DNA from: Lysobacter sp. Root916 | GTDB lineage: Bacteria > Pseudomonadota > Gammaproteobacteria > Xanthomonadales > Xanthomonadaceae | Assembly: GCF_001429785.1 (NCBI RefSeq) | Contig: NZ_LMJF01000001.1 | Span: 135,773-185,168 of the forward strand | Reading direction: 5' to 3' | DNA length: 49,396 nucleotides | Part shown: positions 33,854 through 46,039 of the stretch, piece by piece | Position numbering within the stretch: the first letter of the stretch is position 1 | How the letters are laid out: every line of letters starts with the position of its first letter | The notes under the pieces: generated by a model | Told to the model about the DNA's origin: nothing | What the model saw: only the letters and a program-made list of their open reading frames with translations | Database searches by the model: none | Program-made: the position numbers and the translations under genes

Positions 33854-34010
33854 ACGGGGTCTCGAGGGGGCGGCGGACGCCGCGATCCGCGCAGGATATC
33901 GCGCGCCCGGGGCGCTCCGCATAGGCCGTTGGTCGCCCCCGGGCTTTGCCGATGCGGCTGCGTTATCGTGCGCGACGACGGCCGCGCTACCTGCGGCCAC
34001 GGGGACATCG

Positions 34011-35915
34011 ATGCGCCTACTACTCTTGGCCGCGTCCTGCGCGCTGCCGCTGGCCGCGGGCATGGCCGGGGCCGCGCCCGCCATGCCGGCCTCCACTACC
34101 GATCGCCTGGGCGAGTTCCTGCGCCGGCCGCAGTACGAGTCGCTGACCCTGTCGCCACGCGGAGACTATCTGGCCGCGCGCGTGCCTCTGGACGACCGCA
34201 CCGTGCTGGTTGTGGTGCGTCGCAGCGACATGCAGATCGCCGCTCAGCTGGATCCGGGCAAGGACGGTTTCGTCGACAGCGAAACCTGGGTGTCGGATAC
34301 GCGTTTGTTCGCCTCCACCTCGGTGCGCTGGGGCACGCGCGATCAGCCCTACAGCCTGGGCGTGCTGCGCTCGCTGGACGTGGACAACAGCAAGGGGCGC
34401 GCCTTCGCCGGCAACGTGATCGACGCGTTGGTCGACGATCCCGAGCGCATGCTGATTTCGGATTGCCGCAAGGTCACGATCAAGGAATGCTGGACCCGCG
34501 TGGTCCGGGTCAGCAAGGACGGCGCCGGCAAGCGCGAGGAGATCGTCGACGCACCGATCCCAAACGCCGATTTCCTTGCCGACCGCAAGGGTACGGTGCG
34601 CTTCAGCTGGGCCTGGGAAACCGACGATCGCCAGCAGGTCTATTTGCTGCGCGGCGAGGAATGGACCCAGATCAACGACGAGACCATCAGCGGCGTCGAA
34701 GTCCTGCCGGTGGGCACCAGCTACGACGGCCGCTACGGCTACCTGTGGAGCGAGCGGAAACAAGGGCCGGATGTGATCGAACGTATCGATCTGGCCAGCG
34801 GCGAACGCAGCGTCGTCGCCAGCGACCCCGACAGCGACCCGCAGCGTTTGGTCTGGTCGTTCGATGGTCATGAACCGATCGGCGCGGTCTACGGCGGCCT
34901 GCATCCCAAGGCCCGCTTCTTCGACGCCTCGCATCCGCATGCGGCGCTCACCGCCGACATGGAAACCGCGTTTCCGGGCGAATTCGCACGTGTGACCAGC
35001 GCTACCCGCGACGGCCGGTCGGCGGTGGTCACCGTCAGCAGCCCGCGCGAACCCGATCGCTATTACTTGCTGGACACCGCCAGCGGCGACCTGAAGTTGC
35101 TCGCCAAGCGCCGGCCCTGGCTGACGGCGGCGCAGATGGCGCCCACGCGCGCGATCGAGCTCAAGACCCGCGACGGTGTGGTCTTGCGCGGTTGGTTGAC
35201 CGCCCCCACCAAGTCGCACGCGGCGCCGCTGCCGTTAGTGGTGATGCCGCACGGTGGCCCCTTCGATATCCAGGACGACTGGGGCTACGACGACGAGGTA
35301 CAGATGCTGGCGACGCGCGGCTATGCGGTGTTGCGAGTGAATTTCCGCGGTTCGGGAGGACGGGGGCGCGACTTCGTCGAGTCGGGCCATCGCCAATGGG
35401 GCGCGAAGATGATCGATGATCTCAACGACGCCACCCGCTGGGCCATCGCGGACGCCGGCGTCGACGCCGAGCGCATCTGTCTCTGGGGCGCCAGCTATGG
35501 CGGCTATGCGGCGCTGATGGCGGCCGCGCGCGAGCCCGACCTTTACCGCTGCGCGATCGGTTTCGCCGGCCCCTACGATCTGCCCACCATGCATCGTTGG
35601 GGCGACGTGCAGCGTTCGCGCTGGGGCCGTGCCTACCTGGATCGGACCCTGGGCGACGACATGGCCGAATTGCGCCGTCAGTCGCCGACCGCGCATGCGG
35701 CCAAGATCAAGGCCGATCTGATGTTGGTGCAGGGCATGCGCGATGAGCGCGTGTCGCCCGAGCATCTGCGGATGATGAAGCGTGCGCTCGAGGAGGCAGG
35801 GAAGCCCTACGAGGGCTACTTCCCCTCCCAGGAAACCCATGGCTTCTACGGCGAGAAATCCAAGCGTCAGTACTACGAGCGCGTGTTGGGGTTCCTCGAC
35901 AAGCATCTGCGCTGA
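34011..35915 (+). CDS. S9-family prolyl-oligopeptidase-like serine peptidase, exported
   Basis: 634 aa. Signal peptide about 1-21. Residues about 30-370 form a beta-propeller; the C-terminal alpha/beta hydrolase has the nucleophile S495 in GASYGGYA, D578 in GMRDERV and H610 in QETHGF. MPHGGPFD and RGSGGRGRDF are the oxyanion and S9C-like blocks. It should cleave short peptides in the periplasm or outside. These are abundant in Lysobacter-type predators. It ends 15 bp before the convergent fdhD. Confidence 0.94.
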   Translation: MRLLLLAASCALPLAAGMAGAAPAMPASTTDRLGEFLRRPQYESLTLSPRGDYLAARVPLDDRTVLVVVRRSDMQIAAQLDPGKDGFVDSETWVSDTRLFASTSVRWGTRDQPYSLGVLRSLDVDNSKGRAFAGNVIDALVDDPERMLISDCRKVTIKECWTRVVRVSKDGAGKREEIVDAPIPNADFLADRKGTVRFSWAWETDDRQQVYLLRGEEWTQINDETISGVEVLPVGTSYDGRYGYLWSERKQGPDVIERIDLASGERSVVASDPDSDPQRLVWSFDGHEPIGAVYGGLHPKARFFDASHPHAALTADMETAFPGEFARVTSATRDGRSAVVTVSSPREPDRYYLLDTASGDLKLLAKRRPWLTAAQMAPTRAIELKTRDGVVLRGWLTAPTKSHAAPLPLVVMPHGGPFDIQDDWGYDDEVQMLATRGYAVLRVNFRGSGGRGRDFVESGHRQWGAKMIDDLNDATRWAIADAGVDAERICLWGASYGGYAALMAAAREPDLYRCAIGFAGPYDLPTMHRWGDVQRSRWGRAYLDRTLGDDMAELRRQSPTAHAAKIKADLMLVQGMRDERVSPEHLRMMKRALEEAGKPYEGYFPSQETHGFYGEKSKRQYYERVLGFLDKHLR

Positions 35916-35930
35916 GCCCGTGCGCGCTCC

Positions 35931-36731
35931 TCAGTCCGAGACGATGCGCTCGGGCCGCGTGTAGACGTTCAACGAGTCCCCGCGCGCGAACGCGGCCAAG
36001 GTGATGCCGGCGTCATCGGCGGTGCGGATGGCCAGGTCGGTGGGGGCCGAGATCGCCACGACCAGGCCGATGCCGGCGGTGGCGGCCTTGTGCAGCAGTT
36101 CGTAGGACGCGCGCGAGGTCATGACCAGGAAGCCCGTGCGCGGGTCCAGCGCGGGCGCCGAGCGCGCCATCGCGCCGATCAGCTTGTCGAGGGCGTTGTG
36201 GCGGCCGACGTCCTCGCGCACCAGCAGGCCGTCGGGGTGTGCGAAGCCGGCGGCGTGGACGCCGCCGCTGCGCGCGTTCAAGGGTTGCTGTGCGGCCAGC
36301 GCGTCGAGGGCGGCGCGGATCTCGGCGCGACCGACGCGAAGGGGGTTGTCCACGCGCGCGACCGGACGCACCGCTTCGCGCAGCGATTCGACCCCGCACA
36401 GGCCGCAGCCGCTGCGGCCCTCCAGGTTGCGGCGGCGGTCGGCGATGGTGTCGTAGCGCGATTGCGGGATCGCCCCATGCAGGGCGACGCCGGCCTCGCT
36501 GCGCACCACGTCGACCAGGCGGTACTCCTGCGGCGCGGCGACGATGCCTTCGCTGAGCGCGAAGCCGAGCGCGAAATCCTCCAGCGATTCCGGCGTGGCC
36601 ATCATCACCGCGAATGCGAGGCCGTTGTAGAGCAGCGCGACCGGCGCTTCGACCACGACCGCGTCCTCATGTTCGCCGCGCGCGTCGCCGTGCAGGCGCA
36701 GGGTGCGCACCGAATGCAGGGCGTCGTTCAT
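35931..36731 (-). CDS. fdhD: Formate dehydrogenase accessory sulfurtransferase FdhD
   Basis: 266 aa. FdhD moves sulfur from IscS to the molybdenum cofactor of formate-dehydrogenase-type enzymes. The active CxxC is in GRSGCGLCGVESL (about 112-115 with these cysteines), and GGVHAAGF, REDVGRHNALDKLIGAM and SRASYELLHKA are the conserved blocks. Last gene of the three-gene operon: its ATG lies in the ATGA overlap with the winged-helix gene. A second ATG four codons upstream is possible. Confidence 0.95.
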   Translation of the reverse strand: MNDALHSVRTLRLHGDARGEHEDAVVVEAPVALLYNGLAFAVMMATPESLEDFALGFALSEGIVAAPQEYRLVDVVRSEAGVALHGAIPQSRYDTIADRRRNLEGRSGCGLCGVESLREAVRPVARVDNPLRVGRAEIRAALDALAAQQPLNARSGGVHAAGFAHPDGLLVREDVGRHNALDKLIGAMARSAPALDPRTGFLVMTSRASYELLHKAATAGIGLVVAISAPTDLAIRTADDAGITLAAFARGDSLNVYTRPERIVSD

Positions 36732-36960
36732 GCCTGGCCGCACAGGCGGCGGCCCTTGTCGGTGAGCGCCAGCAGCACGCGCTCGCCCTCGCGCTGCTGC
36801 ACGATCAGGTCCAGTCCGTCGTAGCGCGGGTCGTCGCCCAGCGCGGCCAGCAGGCGCTGCAGCTCGCTCAGTCCCAGGCCCAGGCGCTTGGCGACGCGAT
36901 GGATGGATTGGCGGTCTTCCTCGGCCAACAGGCGCAGCAAGTCCAGGGCGGGGTCCTCGC

Positions 36961-36964
<4 letters not shown>
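36728..36964 (-). CDS. Small winged-helix-like protein of the molybdo-oxidoreductase operon
   Basis: 78 aa. ALDLLRLLAEEDRQSIHRVAKRLGLGLSELQRLLAAL looks like a helix-turn-helix, and GLDLIVQQREGERVLLALTDKGRRL like the wing. It has no other domain. It lies exactly between the oxidoreductase and fdhD with ATGA overlaps at both ends, so it is made in step with them. It could be an operon regulator or an assembly factor; sequence alone does not decide. No metal motif. Confidence 0.82.
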
Positions 36965-39231
<2,267 letters not shown>

Positions 39232-39853
39232 CGTGGTTCGCTGATCGGGCCGTGGCCTCGCGTGCAGCATAGCCGACCGGCTCGCGCGCGCCGCACGTTC
39301 AGGCTTCGTTTGGAAATCCCGGCATGGCGTGTCGCGAGCCGCGGCATGCGTCGAAAGCCCGGCTTGACGCTCGCATGCGGCGATGCAACAAATTCTCCAC
39401 CGCCGCCTGTCGCGGCATCGAGCAAGACCTGCGAACCGTGATCGTCATCGGACCTGTGAACCCGCGTTTGCGCCGCCTGCCGGCGGGCGCCCTGCGCTGT
39501 ACGGAGTCGTGTCGTCGCTGAGCGCGACACCTGCCTTCCGTAACGCCGCCGTCCCCGCACGAGTTCCGCATGACCCCGCACTTCGATCTCCGCGCGCTGC
39601 CTGCGCGCCGCCTCCTCATCGCTCCGCCGCGCGACCGCGTCGCCCGGTGTAGATCGCAGGCGATGCCCGTCACGGGCTGAGCCTGCCACCGCTCACCGTC
39701 CGGAGCGGCACGCGAGCGCATTCGACTCGCGGCCATCTCTCCCTCTCCCAGGTCGCGCCGCACGCGTGGTGGCGCGGGTGCGCTGCGGCGTGCCGCTACG
39801 GACGGACCTTTCGTCTCTCTTGCCTTTCCTTGTCCGTCTATTGGAGTGCTTGC
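39232..39853. other. Long non-coding region and leader of TonB receptor 2
   Basis: 622 bp with short frames only, none with both a ribosome site and a recognisable product. The last part may be a structured leader: GACGGAC (39801-39807) can pair with GTCCGTC (39832-39838) across a 24-nt pyrimidine-rich loop just before the GGAG ribosome site (39843-39846), and GCCCG-TCA-CGGGC lies near 39664-39676. I see no clear riboswitch class. Confidence 0.5.
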
Positions 39854-42487
39854 ATGTCGTTTTCCGTTTCGCCTTCCCCGCGCCGCCGACCTTTGATCCT
39901 GGCCTTGGCGCTGGCCCTGGCCGCGCCGCTGGCGCAGGCCGACGAAGCCGCCGCCGACGCCGGCGTCACCCTGGACGCGGTCCAGGTCACCGGCACCAAC
40001 CTGCGCCGCAGCGACGAGGCCGGCGTCAATCCGGTGCTGGTGCTGGACCGCGCCCAGATCGAGCGCAGCGGCAAGGTCACCGTGTCGGATCTGTTGCGCA
40101 GCCTCACCGCCAACAGCGGCAACAGCTTCAACGAGCAGTACACCGGCAGCTTCGCCAACGGTTCGGCGGGCGTGTCGCTGCGCGGCCTGAGCCAGAAGAA
40201 CACCCTGGTGCTGGTCAACGGCTATCGTGTCGCGGCCTATGGTTTCGCCCAGAACACCCAGGACAATTTCGTCGATCTCAACGCCCTGCCGCTGGGCGCG
40301 GTCGAGCGCATCGAAGTGCTCAAGGACGGCGCCTCGGCGCTGTACGGTTCGGATGCGATCGCCGGCGTGGTCAACATCATCCTGCGCCGCAAGATCGAAG
40401 GCGTGGAGCTGGACGCGGCCTACGGCGCCGCCACCGAGGGCGGCATCGACCAGCGCAGTCTGGGCCTGCGCGCCGGCGTCGGCGATCCCGACAAGGACGG
40501 TTACAGCCTGCGTTTCAGTCTGGACGTGCTGGACCGCGGCCGCCTGGATGCCGACGAACGCGATCTGACCCGCGATGGCGACTACCGCGATCAGCCGGGC
40601 GGCCGGCTCGCCGGCTGGTCCACCCAGGGCGGCGCTTACTTGAGCAACCCGCGCGCGCCGCAGCGTTTCCCAAATTGCCAGCCTGGCACCGTGGCGCGGC
40701 CCTACGCCGACTTCGGCAGCCCGCTGCCGGGCGAGGCTTGCGCGTTCAACACCCAGCCCTATCGCACCCTGCTGCCCGACGCGGAGCGCTATCAGGCCTC
40801 GCTGGCCGGCGACTATTGGTTCAACGATTCGGTGCAGGGTTTCGCCGAGCTGCTCTACAGCACCAGCCACAACGGCGCCTACTTCGGCGCGCCCTTGTCG
40901 GTGGGCGCGGGCCTGCGCGCCTACGATCGCAACACCGGGCGCCTGGTCGATATCCCGGTGGTGCTGCCGGTGGGGCATCCGAACAATCCCTACGGCGTGC
41001 CGACGCCGTTCGAAACCACCTTCCTCGACCTGGGCCCGCGCTACAAGATCAACCAATCGCAGTTCCAGCGCACCCTGGTTGGCCTGCGCGGACGCGGCGA
41101 GGTCTGGGATTGGGAGCTGGCGGCCAACTATTCCGAGAGCCGCCAGCGCGAGTACGTGCGCAACTTCGTCGACCGTTACGCGTTCGAGCGCGTGCTGGCC
41201 GACGGCAGTTACGACTTCTTGAACCCGGGCCGCACGCCCGGCGCGCTGGAGACCCTGCGCTTGTCCACGCGTCGCCCCGGCACCTATCGCCTGGCCACGG
41301 TCAACGCCAAGGTGTCGGGCTTCCCCTGGCAGTGGCGCGCCGGCGACGTGGGCGTGGCGGCGGGTGTGGAATTCCGCGACGAGGCCCAGGACGCGCGCAC
41401 CAGCCCGCAGGTGCTGTCGGGCACCGAGCTGCGCCCGGCGATCAATCTGATCGACGGCCAGCGCCGGGTCTCGGCGGCGTTCGTCGAGTTCAGCCTCAAG
41501 CCCTTCGACACGGTCGAGGTGCAACTGGCCGGGCGCGGCGATCACTACAGCGACTTCGGCAGCGCCTTCTCGCCCAAGCTGGGCGTGCGCTGGCAGCCCA
41601 ACGAGGACTGGCTGCTGCGCCTCAACGCCTCGCGCGGCTTCCGCGCGCCGTCGCTGCCGGAGATCGCGCAGAGCACCACCATCAGCTACGGCAGCGTGAT
41701 CGATCCCTACGATCCGGTGCAGCCCGGCGGTTCGCGCGGCGTGACCATCCTGCGTGCGGGCAATCCCGATCTCGACGCCGAGCGCTCCAGCAACGTCAAT
41801 CTCGGCGTGCTGTGGTCGCCCAGCGCCGACACCAGCCTGGGCGTGGACCTGTATCGCATCCGCCAACGCGATCTGATCGGGCCCGACAGCCTGCAGGCGA
41901 TCGTGTCGAACCCGACCGCCTATCCCGGTCGCGTCACCCGCGATGCGCAGGGCCGCCTGCAGCTGATCGAGAACCGCTACGCCAACCAGGGCACGTTGAC
42001 CACCACCGGTTTCGATATCGAGGGCCGCCAGGTCTGGCACGCGGGCGCGACCGACTGGACCCTGGACGGCAGCTGGACCCGATTGCTCAGCTACGAACAG
42101 CCGCAGGTCGCCGGTCAGGCGGCGCTGGAAGGCGCGGGCGGCAACCGCTTCGGCGCGCTGCCGAAGTGGCGCGGCATCACCTCGCTGGGCGTGAACCGCG
42201 GCGACTGGAACGCGCAGCTGTCGTGGCGCTACATCGGCGGCTATGCCCAGCAGGTGGTGGACGCGCGCAGCAACCCAGGCCTGCGCAGCAAGGTCGGCGA
42301 CAGCCACACCTTCGATCTGTACCTGGCTTACCAAGGCCTGCGCGACAGCACGCTGTACCTGTCGGTGCAGAACCTGACCGACCGCGATCCGCCGTTCGAT
42401 CCGGCCGGCGGCGCGCTGCCCTACGACATCACCCAGTACGACGGGCTGGGGCGGTTCGTGACGGTGGGCTTCAAGCACCGGTTCTGA
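39854..42487 (+). CDS. TonB-dependent outer-membrane receptor 2
   Basis: 877 aa. Signal peptide to about residue 30 (PLAQA), then LDAVQVTGTNLRRSDEAG as the N-terminal TonB-box region. The plug follows with VSLRGLSQKNTLVLVNGYRV and VERIEVLKDGASALYGSDAI, and a barrel ends in GLGRFVTVGFKHRF with the C-terminal Phe. The VTGTNLRRSD opening is typical of the large receptor group in xanthomonads and caulobacters linked to sugars, peptides or polyphenols; no substrate genes adjoin. GGAG lies 7 nt before ATG. It shares layout but not close sequence with receptor 1. Confidence 0.94.
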   Translation: MSFSVSPSPRRRPLILALALALAAPLAQADEAAADAGVTLDAVQVTGTNLRRSDEAGVNPVLVLDRAQIERSGKVTVSDLLRSLTANSGNSFNEQYTGSFANGSAGVSLRGLSQKNTLVLVNGYRVAAYGFAQNTQDNFVDLNALPLGAVERIEVLKDGASALYGSDAIAGVVNIILRRKIEGVELDAAYGAATEGGIDQRSLGLRAGVGDPDKDGYSLRFSLDVLDRGRLDADERDLTRDGDYRDQPGGRLAGWSTQGGAYLSNPRAPQRFPNCQPGTVARPYADFGSPLPGEACAFNTQPYRTLLPDAERYQASLAGDYWFNDSVQGFAELLYSTSHNGAYFGAPLSVGAGLRAYDRNTGRLVDIPVVLPVGHPNNPYGVPTPFETTFLDLGPRYKINQSQFQRTLVGLRGRGEVWDWELAANYSESRQREYVRNFVDRYAFERVLADGSYDFLNPGRTPGALETLRLSTRRPGTYRLATVNAKVSGFPWQWRAGDVGVAAGVEFRDEAQDARTSPQVLSGTELRPAINLIDGQRRVSAAFVEFSLKPFDTVEVQLAGRGDHYSDFGSAFSPKLGVRWQPNEDWLLRLNASRGFRAPSLPEIAQSTTISYGSVIDPYDPVQPGGSRGVTILRAGNPDLDAERSSNVNLGVLWSPSADTSLGVDLYRIRQRDLIGPDSLQAIVSNPTAYPGRVTRDAQGRLQLIENRYANQGTLTTTGFDIEGRQVWHAGATDWTLDGSWTRLLSYEQPQVAGQAALEGAGGNRFGALPKWRGITSLGVNRGDWNAQLSWRYIGGYAQQVVDARSNPGLRSKVGDSHTFDLYLAYQGLRDSTLYLSVQNLTDRDPPFDPAGGALPYDITQYDGLGRFVTVGFKHRF

Positions 42488-42669
42488 GGCGGCCGATGCA
42501 GGACCGGCGCTTGCGGGCCCGTGCTTCGCGGCGCGGGTCGGCAGCGGCTGCGATGCCTCGTTGCTAGCATGGGCCGGCGTCGCGCGTACCCGCCGGGGTG
42601 CGCGCGACGGACCGGTTTCCAGTCCGCGTGGACAGGAAACCCAACGGCAGTACCGACAAGGAGCAGGTC

Positions 42670-43062
42670 ATGGCAGACCCGGTTGGCGGCATCATCCTCA
42701 CCATCTTTCTTTCCGTTACCCACGTAGGCGAGAACCAGGGCTTTCCGCATACGCCCGACGCGGCTTACGTCTGCGGTTTCGACCGCGCCAGTTACGAGAT
42801 CGACCAGGCCGGCACCATCGACGTGGTGTTCGTGCCCAGCACGGCGGCGCGCTTCAAAATGCGCTCGGTGCGCATCAGCAACGACAACAGGGCGGCGCCG
42901 GAGTACGCGACCCTGGGGATCCAGAACCGCTCGCTGCAGCTAGATGCCCAGAACAGGACCGCGCAGGCGATCTACTTCGGCGTGACGGTCGAGGACGAGA
43001 AGACCGGACAGTCGTTCGAATGCGACCCGCAGGTCATCAACATTCCCCGGCCTCCGGCGTAA
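42670..43062 (+). CDS. Hypothetical soluble protein
   Basis: 130 aa. A first hydrophobic stretch (PVGGIILTIFLSVTHVG) is probably a buried strand, since the ATG at 42670 is set by AAGGAG at a 6-nt spacing and nothing like a signal n-region precedes it. The rest is beta-rich. No family recognised. It stands alone between the receptor and the DUF4349 gene. Confidence 0.72.
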   Translation: MADPVGGIILTIFLSVTHVGENQGFPHTPDAAYVCGFDRASYEIDQAGTIDVVFVPSTAARFKMRSVRISNDNRAAPEYATLGIQNRSLQLDAQNRTAQAIYFGVTVEDEKTGQSFECDPQVINIPRPPA

Positions 43063-43193
43063 TCGGGCCGAGCGACCGTCGCGACAGGGCCGGCTTGCGG
43101 CGCGCTGAACGTCGGGCGTCACCCCCGCTGGTGGCGCCCATCGCGGCGATGTCATAGTCGGCCCAGCCCACAGGGGGCTCGGGGAGAATCGCG

Positions 43194-44012
43194 ATGCGCA
43201 GCGTTTGGACCACGGCCGCGTTGGCCTTGACCTTGGCGGCCGCGGCCGCTTGCAGCAAACATGCGCCGCAGGAAGAGGCGGCCGCCGCCTCGCCCGAAAG
43301 CACCGCCGCTTCGCCCGGCCGCGCGGCGGGTGGCGCCGCCGATCTGGGCGTGAAGCTGGCCTACGAGCACGAAGTCGACCTCAAGATCGAGGCGGCCGAG
43401 ATACCCAAGCGCCTGCGCGCGGCCCAGGACGCCTGCAACGGCGGCAAGTTCGGTCCCTGCGCGGTGCTGGGCCTGCAGCAGCAGGGCGGCGACGTCCCCA
43501 GCGCCAGCCTGCAGGTGCGGGTGGTGCCCGCGGGCGTGGACCCGCTGATCGCGCTGGCCGGCAAGGGCGACGAGATCGCCAGCCGCAACACCCATGCCGA
43601 GGATCTGGCCGTGGTGATGCGCGACAACACCTTGCTGCAGGATCGCCTGCGCAAGGAACACGCGCGGCTGCTGGAGTTCCAGGGCCGCCACGATCTGAAG
43701 ATCCAGGACATGATGGTGCTCTCGACCCAGATCGCCCAGATCGAGGCGCAGTTGCAGGGCGCGCAGCAGGAAGGCGCGCAGCAGCAGCGCCGGGTCGACA
43801 CCCAGTTGCTCACGCTGCGCTTCAACGCGCCGCAATCGCAGGCCAACCGCAGCGAGATCGGCCAGGCCCTGGGCGATTTCGGCGCGATCGTGACCGGCGT
43901 GGTGGCCTGGATGATCCGCGCCTTCGCGGTGCTGCTGCCCTTGGGCGTGGTGGTGCTGGGCGCGCTGTGGTTGCTGCGTCTGTTGCGCCGACGCGGCCGC
44001 AAGGCGGCCTGA
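43194..44012 (+). CDS. DUF4349 family lipoprotein
   Basis: 272 aa. Lipobox AAAC at residue 20, low-complexity linker to 50, then the DUF4349 domain with VDLKIEAAEIPKRLRAAQDA and SLQVRVVPAGVD, a coiled coil (about 145-200, RLRKEHARLLEFQGRHDLKI), and a C-terminal membrane helix (about 240-265). So it may be anchored at both ends. Function unknown. GGGGAG precedes the ATG. Its stop is followed without a gap by the GTG of the next gene. Confidence 0.88.
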   Translation: MRSVWTTAALALTLAAAAACSKHAPQEEAAAASPESTAASPGRAAGGAADLGVKLAYEHEVDLKIEAAEIPKRLRAAQDACNGGKFGPCAVLGLQQQGGDVPSASLQVRVVPAGVDPLIALAGKGDEIASRNTHAEDLAVVMRDNTLLQDRLRKEHARLLEFQGRHDLKIQDMMVLSTQIAQIEAQLQGAQQEGAQQQRRVDTQLLTLRFNAPQSQANRSEIGQALGDFGAIVTGVVAWMIRAFAVLLPLGVVVLGALWLLRLLRRRGRKAA

Positions 44013-44909
44013 GTGCGCGCCGTCGCGTGCTGGCTGCTGCTGCTCGCCGCGCCGGGATACGCCGCTGCGTCGCCGTCCTTCGCTTGTCCCCCGCAGGGCT
44101 GGGACCGCGCGGCCTTGGAGACCTTGAAGCGCGAGGAATTCGCGCTCGCCGATCCGGTCCGCCTCGAGGCGTTGGCGCAGGGGCTGGTGTTCTGTCTCGG
44201 CGATCCCGATCCGACCTTGCGCGACGGCATCGCCTATGAGGCCTTGTCGGCCTGGATGCGCAAGGGTGCCTTGCCGGCTCCGGCGCTGCGCCGATTGAGC
44301 GACCTTCTGTACTTCCGCCTGGACGGGCCGGAAGGCGAAGGCTATGTGCATCCGTTCGCGGCCCTGGTGTTGGCCGAGGTCGCGCGCACCGATCGCGTCG
44401 CGGCCTGGATGAGCGCGCAGGAGCGCGCGACGATGGTCGCGCGCGCGGTGCGTTACGAAACCTCGGTGCGCGACTATCGCGGTTACGACGCGCGCAACGG
44501 CTGGCGCCACGGCGTCGCCCATGGCGCCGACTGGCTGATGCAATTGAGCTTGAATCCGGCGCTGGACGACGCCCAACTGGCCGCGATCGTCGATGCGGTC
44601 GCGGCCCAGGCGGTGCCCGAAAGCGGGCATGCCTACGTCTTTGGCGAGCCCGAGCGTCTGGCGGCGCCGGTGCTGTACGCGGCGCGGCGCGGTTTTCGCG
44701 ACGAGGCGCAATGGACGGCGTGGTTCGCCGGCCTGCCGGCACGCCTGGGCGATGCCAAGCTGGCCTACCGCGACCCGGCCTGGCTGGCGCGCCGCCACGA
44801 CCTGCTCGCGTTCCTGCAGGCGATCTACGTCAGCGCCGACGTGTCCGACGATGCGCGCCTGCGCGTGCTGCTGCCGGGCGCGACCGCGGCGCTCAAAGCG
44901 ATGCGCTGA
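44013..44909 (+). CDS. DUF2785 family protein, exported
   Basis: 298 aa. A signal peptide (about 1-19, GYAAAS) precedes an all-helical domain; GYDARNGWRHGVAHGADWL (about 153-171) is the diagnostic block of DUF2785. No enzymatic role known. Start is a GTG set right after the stop of the DUF4349 gene, so the two are coupled. Confidence 0.88.
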   Translation: MRAVACWLLLLAAPGYAAASPSFACPPQGWDRAALETLKREEFALADPVRLEALAQGLVFCLGDPDPTLRDGIAYEALSAWMRKGALPAPALRRLSDLLYFRLDGPEGEGYVHPFAALVLAEVARTDRVAAWMSAQERATMVARAVRYETSVRDYRGYDARNGWRHGVAHGADWLMQLSLNPALDDAQLAAIVDAVAAQAVPESGHAYVFGEPERLAAPVLYAARRGFRDEAQWTAWFAGLPARLGDAKLAYRDPAWLARRHDLLAFLQAIYVSADVSDDARLRVLLPGATAALKAMR

Positions 44910-44935
44910 CCGGGAGCGACAGCCCCGTTTGTCTT

Positions 44936-44974
44936 CCCCTTTGGAAAGGGGGGAGTGAGGGGGATTTGCTTTTG
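44936..44974. repeat. CCTTTGGAAAGG-type intergenic repeat, copy A
   Basis: CCCCTTTGGAAAGGGG palindrome followed by GGAGTGAGGGGGATTTGC. Copy B with the same order (CCTCCTTTGGAAAAGGAGGG, then GGGGAGGATTTGC) is at 49147-49184. Short repeats of this kind are frequent between genes in Xanthomonadaceae. Confidence 0.7.
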
Positions 44975-45046
44975 AGTCGCGCGACCCCGCCGCTCATGTC
45001 TCGACAGCGCTCGCCAAGAACAGATCGCAAAGCTGCGCCAGCTGGG

Positions 45047-45343
45047 TCAGCGCTCCTCTTCGCTCTCGAACTCGACCAGCACATCCAGATCGAACGCCAG
45101 CGCCTCCACCGCCTCGCGCACTTTCTCCGCGCTGGCGCGGTTGGGGGCGTCGATTTCGAGCTCGTGGGTGCCCGGGCCGCGGTCGTCGGGCAGGCCGGCC
45201 GAGCTGGAATCGGAGTCGTCCATGCGCGGCATCAGGTCGGCGACTTCCTCGACGTGTTCGATGCCGTCCAGGCTCACCAGGAGGTTGCCGATGGCGCGGG
45301 CATCGTCTTCGCTACCGGTCACGCGCAGTCGCAGCAGGGGCAT
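45047..45343 (-). CDS. Small conserved-looking protein, ACT/ferredoxin-like fold possible
   Basis: 98 aa. LLRLRVTGSEDDARAIGNLL, an acidic Ser-rich middle, then THELEIDAPNRASAEKVREAVE and a final strand: a beta-alpha-beta...beta-alpha-beta order that could be a ferredoxin-like fold. No known family named. AGGA lies 7 nt before the ATG. Divergent from speG. Confidence 0.72.
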   Translation of the reverse strand: MPLLRLRVTGSEDDARAIGNLLVSLDGIEHVEEVADLMPRMDDSDSSSAGLPDDRGPGTHELEIDAPNRASAEKVREAVEALAFDLDVLVEFESEEER

Positions 45344-45470
45344 GGTTGGTTCCTATCGCGGGAGAGCAGAAACGAGGCTAGGCGCGGCCGGGCTAAGGCC
45401 ATGTGACGGCGCGGAATCGGCTCCGCGCGCGCGTCATCCGGCGTCCACGGCGATGGAGTAGGGTGCGCGC

Positions 45471-46019
45471 ATGAACACGAGCGAATCCGCCCCCGCGCCG
45501 TCGGTGACCCTGCGTCCGCTGGAGCGCAGCGACCTGCACTTCGTCCATCAGCTCAACAACAATCGCAGCGTGATGGGTTACTGGTTCGAGGAGCCCTACG
45601 AGTCCTTCGTCGAGCTGGAGGAACTGTTCCGCAAGCACATCCACGATCAGTCCGAGCGCCGCTTCATCGTCGAGGACGCGCACGGCGAACGCGTGGGCCT
45701 GGTCGAGCTGGTCGAGATCGACCACCTGCATCGGCGCGGCGAGTTCCTGATCATGATTTCGCCCGAGCAGCAGCGCCGCGGCTATGCGCGTGCGGCGACC
45801 CGGCTGGCGATCAGCTACGCGTTCCGGGTGCTGAACCTGTACAAGCTGTACTTGCTGGTGGACGTGGACAACCTGCGCGCGATCGCGATCTACGAGGGCG
45901 CGGGCTTCCAGCGCGAGGGCGTGCTGGTGGACGAATTCTTCAGCGACGGCCGCTACCGCAGCGTGGTGCGGATGTGTCTGTTCCAGCATCAGGTGCTGAA
46001 CCACCGCCGCGACGCCTGA
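45471..46019 (+). CDS. speG: Spermidine N1-acetyltransferase SpeG
   Basis: 182 aa GNAT enzyme that acetylates spermidine and spermine with acetyl-CoA to limit polyamine toxicity. Nearly unbroken agreement with the E. coli enzyme as I remember it: [68 protein letters not shown], then [15 protein letters not shown] and RMCLFQHQ. The acetyl-CoA loop is QQRRGYA. Cytoplasmic, single-gene unit, convergent with the cyclophilin gene. Confidence 0.97.
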   Translation: MNTSESAPAPSVTLRPLERSDLHFVHQLNNNRSVMGYWFEEPYESFVELEELFRKHIHDQSERRFIVEDAHGERVGLVELVEIDHLHRRGEFLIMISPEQQRRGYARAATRLAISYAFRVLNLYKLYLLVDVDNLRAIAIYEGAGFQREGVLVDEFFSDGRYRSVVRMCLFQHQVLNHRRDA

Positions 46020-46039
46020 GCGTCGCGGCGGCGCGCAGC

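Noticed and set aside
39550-39700. Cobalamin riboswitch before TonB receptor 2
   Set aside because: GAGTTCCG...ACCCCGCAC and GCCTGCCACC loosely resemble parts of the class, but the conserved GGGAA core and GGTG arm are missing. An Rfam RF00174 search would settle it.
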